A DNA stretch of 64,000 nucleotides from assembly GCF_025602895.1 (NCBI RefSeq), contig NW_026516342.1, forward strand, positions 39,102 through 103,101. Direction: 5' to 3'. The notes below the pieces were generated by a model that worked only from the letters and a program-made list of their open reading frames with translations, was not told the origin of the DNA and ran no database searches. Below, piece after piece: positions 55,901-64,000 of this stretch. A program made the translations under genes and the position numbers. The DNA is from Polychytrium aggregatum. Its lineage: Eukaryota > Chytridiomycota > Chytridiomycetes > Polychytriales. Each line of letters begins with the position of its first letter. Position 1 is the stretch's first letter.

Positions 55901-56153
55901 GACTGGTGACGTTGTCGGTGGATGGGTAGAAAGGGTCTAAGGCAAACGCGGCCGGAGAGGTACCATCTGATGACACCAGCGAGAACGCCGGGCTGTGGAC
56001 ATGGCGGAAGAGTGAGTGGGTGACTTGCTTCGAGACGGATTCCTGGAGCTCGGGCGAGTCGAGCAAGAGAAGCTGGAACGAGGAAGACGACGTGGCCAAC
56101 TGTGAGTCAATCCTGGCGAGCCGCGCCTGGAGCTGTTCAGAGACGAAGCCCAT
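52932..56153 (-). CDS. NCA2: Nca2-like mitochondrial protein
   Basis: Yeast Nca2 is a mitochondrial membrane protein needed for correct expression of the mitochondrial ATP synthase genes ATP6 and ATP8. Start at 56153 (MGFVSEQLQARLARIDSQLA), exon to about 55803 at G|GTAAGT. Further coding blocks are about 55600-54870, 54690-54310, 54240-54020, 53870-53660 and 53270-52932. Matching features: LVTRWWLPASLGAFAAWKLSK-like membrane text (about 54560), SLERMVVDFAKDHG, GDVTVVLRRYEEELKQPLRN, then the highly conserved GDLIRTLLIQVQKTKVDGEV and LDKLLKANELNFAFLATVPS with a second membrane segment. The C-terminus reads GQYRTMFMQDLRELE and ends RTYPFWRQTL. Intermediate splice borders are approximate. It shares a divergent promoter with p23. 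Confidence 0.85.
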
Positions 56154-56258
56154 GGCGGAGGGGGTGAGTAAGGGGCGGGACGAGAGCCGACGGCCAAGGT
56201 CGAGTTCGATGGCAAGGTTGACCAGGGCGATGGTGCAAGCGAACAACCGCGAATATGA

Positions 56259-56338
56259 GATCGGCAAGGCGCACGATCGGCAAGGCGCACGATCGGCAAG
56301 GCGCACGATCGGCAAGGCGCACGATCGGCAAGGCGCAA
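56259..56338 (+). repeat. 16-bp tandem repeat, five copies
   Basis: GATCGGCAAGGCGCAC repeated five times, only the final base of the last copy differing. It lies about 105 bp upstream of the Nca2 start. Confidence 0.95.
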
Positions 56339-56398
56339 GATGCACCGCCACAGAACGCCATGGAAGGCCGCTCAGCCCACCGCGGGCTCTCGGGCTCT

Positions 56399-56451
56399 CT
56401 CGCCGCATCTCGCCGCATCTCGCTGCGTCTCGCTGCGTCTCGCCGCGTCTT
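56399..56451 (+). repeat. 10-bp tandem repeat, five copies
   Basis: CTCGCCGCAT/CTCGCTGCGT units, five in a row, in the CT-rich stretch about 115 bp upstream of the p23 start. Possibly the transcription start zone. Confidence 0.9.
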
Positions 56452-56567
56452 GCCCCTTGCCCAGCCCGTCCTGAAAAAACGGCCCGATCGATCTCCATCC
56501 GCCCACCATCTTGGATCTGCACTCCTGCCCTGCTCGCCCAAGCGCCCCCACTGCACAAGCTCGCACC

Positions 56568-57497
56568 ATGATGGCCTCCAACACTATTCTCACTCCCGAG
56601 GTTCTCTGGGCTCAACGACCGGACGAGCTCTTCGTTACCATCTCGGTCTCCGATCTTGTCAACCCCTCCATCGACTTTTCTTCCTCCCACCTCAAGTTCT
56701 CCTCCGACACTGTCGATGGCAAGCGCTACGAAGTCACCCTGGAGTTTCTGAAGGAGATCGATCCTCAGGTGCGTCTGCAATGATCCGTCCACCGCTTACA
56801 CTTTCTTGGCTCTCTGCTCCGTGCTTGTGTATTCCATCCGCGAGGCGATCGGGTGCGATCGGGTACGATCGGGTGCGCTCATGGACAAGCCAAAGCCGAT
56901 CAGAGCCGATCAGAGCCGATCAGAGCCGATCAGAGCCGATCGCAGGCTACGGGGCACTCTTGTGGTGATCGGGTCACTCCAGCTGACTGGCGGGTTGCTA
57001 GCCTCAAAGCCGAGCCACGCAGACCGCCGATCAACGAGGCTGCCTTGGTTTGGTTGAACGCAGACTTGTCTCCTCCGGAACCATAACCATATATTACCTT
57101 CTTTCATCAGGCCTCCAAAAAGCACGTCACCGCCCGTCAGGCCTTCTTCGTGCTCTCCAAGAAGGACAAGAACGAGGCTTATTGGCCACGCTTGCTCAAG
57201 GCTTCTGGCAAGCCGCACTTTCTCAAGACTGATTTTGCCCGATGGAAGGATGAGGATGACGACGAAGAGGAAGACACTGGCAAGCCCAACTTTGACATGG
57301 ACATGAGCCAGCTGGGCGACTTTAATGGCATGGACTTTTCAAAGATGGGCGGTATGGGTGGCCTCGGCGGTATGGGTGGCCTCGGCGGCATGGGTGGCCT
57401 TGGTGGAATGGGCGGCCTCGGCGGCATGGGCGGCGACGACTCGGATGACGACTTGCCTGAAGACGAAGAGGGTAAGCATTCGCGTTCGATTCGTTAG
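56568..57497 (+). CDS. SBA1: Hsp90 co-chaperone p23 (Sba1/Wos2)
   Basis: Binds the ATP-bound closed state of Hsp90 and slows its ATPase. Exon 1 is 56568-56768 (MMASNTILTPEVLWAQRPDE; CS-domain strands SVSDLVNPSIDFSS, LKFSSDT). Exon 2 starts at 57111 (ASKKHVTARQAFFVLSKKDK). It contains EAYWPRLLKASGKPHFLKTD, the p23 signature after the CS domain, then DFARWKDEDDDEEE. A Gly/Met tail follows with repeated GGMGGLGGMGG (about 57351-57430), then an acidic end. A second ATG directly after the first could also serve as start. The frame ends at 57497 if read through. GGTAAGC at 57471 is a good donor, so a further small exon downstream is possible, but I could not find one ending in the usual acidic tail. 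Confidence 0.9.
56847..56941 (+). repeat. Short tandem repeats in the p23 intron
   Basis: GATCGGGT(G/A)C units, 11 bp (about 56847-56880), then four GCCGATCAGA units of 10 bp (about 56898-56941). Confidence 0.85.
57351..57431 (+). repeat. Coding 18-bp repeat of the p23 Gly/Met tail
   Basis: Tandem GGCGGCATGGGTGGCCTC-like units encoding GGMGGL, four to five copies, in frame. Confidence 0.9.
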
Positions 57498-58277
57498 GCT
57501 ATCTCCAGCAACAACTGCCAATCAAACGGCTGCACTTGGGTTGGATCGGCTTTGCTGCTGCTGCTGCTGCGTCTACTTTCAGGGGTGGTGTGTTGCTAGT
57601 GTGGGACTGGACTGCTCGCCGGAGATCGACGTTAGTGCCGGTGGGTGCTCTCTGGATCTTGCCTGTATACTCTCTGGATGCTCGTCATGTGCTGTACTGA
57701 CAGTTTGATCGTCCACCCTGTCCCATGTCGATACGACCTTCAAGCTCCTCCTACCGAGTCTGCTTAAGACGACTGGGCATTGACGATGTTTGGAAAATAC
57801 AGACAAGAATCCCGGTCATTGGGAGCGTATGATCGCGTTGTAGCGACCATGAAACGAAATGGGACATCGTATTGATGAAATAACCCATCGCCGTTTTATC
57901 CTTTTCGGAATCATGAATATATTTGTTCAGTAAGCATGTACAAGAGCACCATCCATCGACCAGGATCGCGAAAGGCCGTGCTGGTGGACAATGTGCACAA
58001 ATATATGCAGGTGCCTTGGTGAGCCAGCCGCCAGCGTTCACGGAATCGGCTGTGTGCCTCCGCTTGATGCGGACGCTGATGTCACTCAGCGCTTGCGAGC
58101 AGGGTTGCCGGCCTTCAAACAAACTAGCACCGCGCAATCTACGGTTTGGTGATATAATGATACGTTTTGGTGTCCATGCAGGATAACCCTCACTCCCCGA
58201 GAGGAACTCATCTTCCTGTTGGGATCGATAAGATTGATCCAATGTGATGCCGCGCCTCAGACCGGGAGAGTGTGCTC
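57498..58277. other. Spacer between convergent p23 and Kintoun genes
   Basis: 3' flanks. Nothing else supported, apart from a possible extra p23 exon. Confidence 0.5.
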
Positions 58278-61200
58278 CTAGTCATCGAGATCATAGAGAA
58301 GCTGACATTGGAGCTCGAGACTTGCGAGATTTTGCTCCAGTTGGGCACGCTCTTCCGGGCCGTCCTCAGGCTCGGTGTCAGCCTCGAGACCAGCCTGGGC
58401 CTTGTCTGATGCACATTTCTTGGACTCGGTCTGCAAAGTGACATAATATACAGTTGGCTACGGAATACTAATGGCATTCTATAGGTCGCGAGGCAGACAG
58501 CGATGTCAAATACCTCTCGAGACTTGTCCGTGGTTGTCTCGGTGTCGAAAGGGCAAACTTTGTTGATGCCATCCACATCCACCAAAATGACATGGTCCCA
58601 CATTCCGCGGGCCTCTTTTTTGGCGATGGCTATAACTTGGTTCGGGCCAAGGATCAGGACGAACGAGTCTTCTCGGATGGCATGATCGGGAAACTTGACG
58701 AAAATCTGCTCGATGCCCCAAGTGAGCTGGATCTGAATCATGGAGTCGGGTAAGAGTCTCCACGGATCCAATGGAATCACTCCAAAGCAACGATGCGTCC
58801 AGGGTAGTGCTCCAGGGTGGCCGACTCCTCGCCATGCTGGGCAAGTGTGTATGTTTCACCAGCCATGGTTTGTTTCAAGCAAGAATACAGACTTACAGCA
58901 TGTTTGCAGACACGTTGTACCACGTCTGCTTCCTGAATCACCGACAACGGAGAGACGATCAAGCGGAAACGTTCCGGATCTTGTTCAAGACGAAAGTTGG
59001 CCGGGCGGCGTGCGGACCCAGTGACGGCCATCTCTTGCTGGGATGCAGTGATGGTCTCGCAATCGAGGACATCCCAGTCACTGTTGGGTGTCTCAGTCCC
59101 AGCAACAATCGATTCTCTAGTCAGCAGCTTGTCCGTCGTAGAGATCCTCTGGCCGGGCTCACAGGTGTCCGGGTTGGCGCAGGCCTGGCATTCGCGAGTA
59201 CATTCTTGCACTGTTTGGTTTGGTGATGAGCAGGCATGATCCGCTGCTGGGGTAGCCTCTGGGCGATCCTGCGTGATCTCACAATGAATAGCGCCGTTTG
59301 GTTCTCTCTCTGCGTCGATAGAGCCTGTGTCCTTCACAGTGGAAGTCGGCGGATCTGCGGGTGTGCCAACGGAAAAATTGGAGCGGGCATCATGTCCTGG
59401 TTGTGCGCTGGAATTCAGCTCGGTCATGGAATGATGCTGGGGACTTGGAGGCCGATCAGTGTGCGGATCCATGGCTGATGTCGATGCCTTTGGGTTGACG
59501 ATTGGAATTCCATTCGGACGTTGCGCACAGCGATTGAATACGGATATGTATGTTATGATATGGTCCACACTTGGGTCGGTGACGGAAATATCGATCGTAA
59601 GCTCTGGGCGGGTGTCGATCTCTGACCTGCAGAGGGTGCTCTGGCTTCGTCACGGGCAGAACTAATTCTAGACAGCGCGTTTTCTTGATGAACTTGGCGC
59701 TGCCATTATCTTGATCCACTTCAAACGAAAGATCGACACTGAGACGGTATTTCGAAGGTACACTAAGGGTAACCTGCCTCGCTGTCACATCGAGCTCAGC
59801 TTCTTGGACTGTTTCCTGTTTGTTGATGGTCGAGTCAATAGTGCGCCACAGCCAGGCAATGTCTCCCGCGCTATCGGCCCATACAGTAGCCGTTTCGGAT
59901 TGCTCGAGGCGTCGTTGAGCTACCAGATGAAATCCATAAGATGATATCCATATGATGAAATCCATACCATTCTGGGGAGTTCGACTTTTAGGACGAGATA
60001 CTCTGGTCGTGTGGGTAGATCACGGACTTTCTGCGAAGTGAAGTGAGAGTAGTCAATGGCGCCACGATGCACCAGCGTATAGGAAGGCGTTTCAATTCCC
60101 TGGCTTGCCAAAGTATCCAGGACCTGAGCCGCTGCAGAGTCGTCGCTGGTCGATGTACTAGCAGAATTGGGCGGTCTCTCATTGTGGACGACGCTTCGGT
60201 GCTTAGAAAGTGCAGGAGCTGGCAGAGGCTTGGATGAATTCTGAAGCTCATGGAAGAAGGTGTCCTTTTCGTTGATTGGGTCACTGATTGGCGCAGCCCC
60301 ACGAATGATAGTCTGTGTCGGGACACCCTTGGATTTCATCTTGGGAAATGTCCATGTTGCCTCTGTATGGCAAGAGATCAACTGGGTAAGTTTTGATCCA
60401 TACGATGCAGATATCCGAGCCACCAACCATCAGTTGAATTGAAATGTAATCACCTGAGCCAAGCAAAACATCAAACTGCCGCTGGATGCCTTCGACGGCC
60501 GTGCCCATGAGCATTTTTTGAAAGCGTGGATTGTTTTGACCGATTTCCATCGTGACTGGATGGAAAACAGCATCGAAAACCACGCATCTTGTGTTGTCTG
60601 CAATAGAAACTCTCTGATTAGAGCTCCAATGACCCGATGGTGTTGGCAGATGGCAAACGCCTTTGCTGCAATAGTGCTACATAACCAATCGTCTCACCTC
60701 GGCAACAATCTTCCTTGGGCGCGGCCAATGAATACGGAATGGACCAATTCTGTCCCCGCCCCTTGGAATCGGACCGCTCGGTCGCTGGCTGGATTTCCGT
60801 GCTGGTACATATGTTGATGAATACCTTCGTGTTCACCTTTGCGAAAGCAAACACGAAGGAGTCGGGGGGATCTCGGGTAAATCGCGTCTTCAAGACAAGC
60901 TGAGGAATTGGTTTCACAAACCGAATATTGTTTCCTCGCTCGGCCTCAAGAGCGGTGAGCTCAGCCTCATAGAGCTGGACGCAAATGAAAGATGCTTAGC
61001 GTTCCCGCATCCGTATCACTCAACCAGAGACGTGCAATAGGGACACACTCAAGTACCTCGCGCACTTTGGGGTCCTGAAGTTCCTGGCAGTATTCGCCAA
61101 ACATCTTCCGGAACTCTGGATTCTTGAAAGCCTTCTCAATCTTGAGGTATTCCTACACAGGCACGAGGGCGTCAGGTCCATGGGCAAAGGCAAAGTTCGA

Positions 61201-61302
61201 TGGGATCGGCACTATTTTGAACGTAAAGCCAGTTCTGGGCAAAGTGGCAACCTCATGAGTGATCTTCAGCTCATCTTTTTGCTTTCGACAGAGATCTTCC
61301 AT
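58278..61302 (-). CDS. Kintoun/DNAAF2, PIH1-family dynein-arm assembly factor
   Basis: Kintoun works in the cytosol with Hsp90/Hsp70 to pre-assemble axonemal dynein arms, so it marks a flagellated organism. The clear PIH1 domain begins YLKIEKAFKNPEFRKMFGEY and CQELQDPKVREVL (about 61155-61050). It continues ERGNNIRFVKPIPQLVLKTR, KVFINICTSTEIQ and NWSIPYSLAAPKED (about 60950-60700). CVVFDAVFHPVTMEIGQNNP and FQKMLMGTAVEGIQRQFDVL (about 60590-60455) are the Kintoun-specific block. The second half contains LPTRPEYLVLKVELPRM and SVPSKYRLSVDLSFEVD, probable CS-domain text, then a Ser/Thr-rich linker. A late block reads MIQIQLTWGIEQIFVKF and VILVDVDGINKVCPFD. It ends QNLASLELQCQLLYDLDD and TAG at 58278-58280. 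The start (ATG at 61302, MEDLCRKQKDEL) and its link to the first PIH1 exon are tentative. Confidence 0.87.
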
Positions 61303-61614
61303 GGTCGCGAGAGTATGCGCAGGGATTGCCAGTACGCTGATACAAACAAGTCCGAGCTCAGCCGATAGCCAGAAGCGAGCTGGGACCGGAGGATACCTCG
61401 GGTGGTGGAGCGCCTAGCCCAGTGATGAAAGCCCCTCTGATACCAAACAGTAATTTCCCGCCATTTTTGGCAAGCCCCATAGCTATGGCGCCAAAAGAGA
61501 CAAACGTTTAACCGCCCTGCCTTGGCGAAAGGGAGAGCCCGAGCCCTTGGCGTTGTTTACATTCCTCAATTGCGAGAGTCTTCTCAACCCCATCGCTCTC
61601 ACGATTTGCCAGCC
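61303..61614. promoter_or_regulatory. Divergent spacer between Kintoun and the last gene
   Basis: 312 bp between the proposed starts; no repeat seen. Confidence 0.45.
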
Positions 61615-64000
61615 ATGCTTCAAATATTCAAGTCCAAAAGACAAGGCGCACTACAGCGACTGACTCAAGAGCTCATCGAATATGAAAGGGCGTTTCCAGA
61701 GCGCGCAAGTCAAGTACTGAAGAAGGTAGAATACCGAGTCCAGAGAAAGTGCCGATTCCGCCTCGGCGCTGATGGAACTAATATTTGTGGTCGATAACAG
61801 GTCGGAGCCATCCCACTGATGTCGAAATACCTCTGGGAAGCGCTAGACAGGATGATCATGCAGAGTGTGCAATCCATGTCGTCGAAGGTCTCACAGGTAC
61901 ACTCCCATGCCAAATACGCGACCGGGCGAAAGTCAAGGAAGTGCATTTTGAAGGAGGCAATGCCCTTTCTCGTGGAGGCGTGGATGCAATATCGCGTTGC
62001 ACGCTACTGACAACCAGATATTCAATTTAGACGAAAAGCGATCTGCTGGCCATCGCCTTTGAGGAGATTATGGTAAGTCAATCATCGCGAAGTGAACGGA
62101 AGGGCGAAAGGTCGCCGACGCGTCGAAGCAGGGTGTTCAGCAATGTGGTTGGTGGGGTGCAAAGGAGAGACTCGAACGGGCACAAGGGGCTTGAGGAATC
62201 AATCGCGGCGAATAGCAATCTGAAATCTGCAATCCACAGCAATCGAGGTCATACTACGAGGAATTCATGCAGGCGCTGAGAAATATGGAGTCGTGCCCAG
62301 GCTATCACGATATGGGCACTCTCATGAAGGAGCAAGTATGTGTGGAATGCCATGAGTGCAGGAAAAGAAGTCGATTGATTTTGAATCTGGTCCTAACCAA
62401 CATGCATTTACAGATATTGGCGACCGAATACAAGTGCATCCTCGAGAGGCCGGTCTGGCACCGCTACTATCTCCATAAAATTAGCAGATATCAAACGCCA
62501 CCGTGCAACCTGCTCCAGCGTACGGATCATTTGGTGATACAAATCATGAATATGCTCGAACTCAGTGTGGAAACATTTGAGCTGAACTGCAAAATAGAGG
62601 AGCGGGTTTGTGATGAAGACTGGGTAAGAAACACAATGAAGCACAATCGGAGCACAGTGTTATGGCCTTGTTTGACTCGAAGGCGGTGCCCCCTGCCAAT
62701 GTGGAGTGATCAACCGGAAGTACTCGGATTGATACTGTTGCCTTTCAATGCAGCTTTTGGTTCCTCTGAACAAGCCGGCACTTCCAATCGGTCTTGGAAA
62801 GGCAATCTGTCCTGTCTATTTGGATGAAATGCAATTTCTCGAAGTCAGATGGGAAAAGACACAACACATCACCGAGCGTGATCTTACAGAGCAAAAGTGG
62901 ATGATATTCTTATTTGATTACACCCAAACTGCATTGATAGCCAGAGAAAGCTCGAACGGACTGAGCACAACCCAATACCTGCCATGCTCAGCACTTCAGT
63001 TGCGGTCACATCCACATTCCTCCATCCGTCAGTATTGTGCAACCCTCATGAGGCCGTGATAGGCTTGTAAGCAAAGACTGATACCATATATTACATAATG
63101 CAGAAAACTTGATTGAAGTGACCCTCCCTGGTAGAATACTGCTGCTACAGATGAATCAAATGCACAGAGACGACGGCCTCAGATTTTTCAGAAACTTCGC
63201 GAGGCTGCAGGGTGTCATGAAAGACGATCCGCTGAAGAGCTATGGCAGCTTGGACGGAGCTCCAGAAACGAAACAAAAAATCGATTGGGATGAAGTCTTG
63301 ATCAGCATGGTAAGCTCGGGTGCCTCTGTTGTCATGGCGGACGCAGAATTAAAACTCACCCGGCATGATCGGCAGGACGGTGTTACTCCTCCAATTTTCG
63401 GCAGTGTCATGGCGAAGCCAAATTCAAATATGACACCGAAACGAGCCGTGGTGTCAAAGCCAAATCGAATTCACTTCTACGAAACTTGCAAGCCACATCG
63501 ATGGGATCCTGCAGAGAGAGAGTGGCTTGATCTTCCCCGTTGCGAAACTCGAATTCTGGATGGGCCTGATCAGTTTCGATACCTGTACCTGAGCGCCGAG
63601 AAAACCGGTCGCTCCGTGGTACTTGCTCCGATCATTCCAAGCATGCAAATGGAGAAGGATGGAAACAAAATCCAGCTCAAATGCGATGTAAGTGGCATAT
63701 ACGAGTAAGCTTGCGAAATGTGAAAGGATATTTATGGAATGGTATCCAACTGATTGGCGATATTCCCAACATTCAGCTCCCTGGAACCCATAGACGAAAT
63801 AAGTACTCGATGAGATTCCGTCAAGAAGCACAGGCGAAGGAATTCCATGAGTGTCTCGAATACAATGTCAAAGAGTCTATTCGAAGAGCCTCACGGCGAG
63901 CATATGATCAAATCGCTAGGCTGGCAGGAGAACATCCCTTTCATGAATTGAGGAGTGTCGAGTGGCCAGTCCAGGTTGCGGTGGCGTTTGAAGAAACATT
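61615..64000 (+). CDS. Unrecognised multi-exon protein, 3' end outside window
   Basis: First exons join in phase 0: 61615-61725 (MLQIFKSKRQGALQRLTQEL), 61801-61887, 62031-62072 (TKSDLLAIAFEEIM), 62240-62335 (SYYEEFMQALRNMESCPGYH) and 62414-62623 (ATEYKCILERPVWHRYYLHK). Another begins at 62754 (LVPLNKPALPIGLGKAICPV). Exons from about 63109 (NLIEVTLPGRILLLQMNQMH) and about 63440-63690 (KPNRIHFYETCKPHRWDPAE, FRYLYLSAEKTGRSVVL) follow. The last begins near 63777 (KYSMRFRQEAQAKEFHECLE) and runs off the window. The N-terminal third is helical. The part after 63.4 kb alternates beta-like strands and ends in a helix with RFRQEAQAKEFHECL, as in PH or Ran-binding folds; that is only a pattern impression. 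AT content is higher than in its neighbours. The exon leaving 62754 has several possible donors. Function unknown. Confidence 0.65.

Larger units (their letters stand above)
56154..56567. promoter_or_regulatory. Shared divergent promoter of Nca2 and p23
   Basis: 414 bp between the start codons, almost half of it tandem repeats (see next two entries). Confidence 0.6.

Overview
This is nuclear DNA of a zoosporic (flagellated) early-diverging fungus, most likely a chytrid. Every gene I could build has many short GT-AG introns, mostly about 50 to 300 bp. The genes are fungal housekeeping genes: uL1, eL6, mitochondrial uL5, the Arg5,6 double enzyme, Nca2, Sba1/p23, and a protein resembling the i-AAA adaptor Mgr3. 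Beside them lie genes that yeasts lack: Kintoun (dynein-arm assembly, which implies motile flagella), a coronin-7-type double propeller and a prominin-like five-pass protein. I found no transposon, CRISPR array, rRNA or tRNA gene, and no sign of bacterial transfer.

Layout. 1-953: 3' end of a single-pass membrane protein. 1978-3428 (-): unrecognised multi-exon gene, then about 3 kb of strand-asymmetric, low-complexity DNA. 6.5-9.5 kb: cytosolic uL1/RPL10a (-) and mitochondrial uL5m (+), divergent from one 0.44-kb spacer. 10.0-11.5 kb: ChaC/Gcg1 glutathione-degrading enzyme. 12.6-17.0 kb: a gene covering only the central part of NOT1, scaffold of CCR4-NOT. 17.6-21.0 kb: WDR33/Pfs2 polyadenylation factor. 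21.4-25.2 kb (-): prominin-like protein. 26.2-28.9 kb: CID-domain protein of the Rtt103/RPRD1 type. 29.0-30.7 kb (-): ING-family PHD protein, followed by two striking tandem repeats. 31.7-35.2 kb (-): predicted GPI-anchored surface protein. 35.9-41.0 kb (-): coronin-7. 41.4-43.3 kb (-): mitochondrial TPR membrane protein. 43.8-46.0 kb (-): eIF3e. 47.3-48.3 kb: eL6/RPL6. 49.1-52.1 kb: Arg5,6. 52.9-56.2 kb (-): Nca2, divergent from p23/Sba1 at 56.6-57.5 kb. 58.3-61.3 kb (-): Kintoun. 61.6 kb to the end: unrecognised gene that leaves the window.

Themes. Three plus-strand genes between 12.6 and 28.9 kb act in succession on mRNA 3' ends: deadenylation scaffold, cleavage/polyadenylation, and termination reading the polymerase II tail. 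A second theme is translation: uL1, uL5m, eIF3e and eL6. A third is mitochondrial function: uL5m, Arg5,6, the TPR protein and Nca2. Apart from Kintoun with its motile-cilium role, I see no operon-like logic. The oddest gene is the stand-alone NOT1 centre, whose neighbours leave no room for the missing ends.

Exon joins were worked out by hand from splice consensus, reading phase and family similarity. Where I give exact exons the summed length is a multiple of three. Where I say approximate, only the outer limits and conserved blocks should be trusted. CDS spans include introns.
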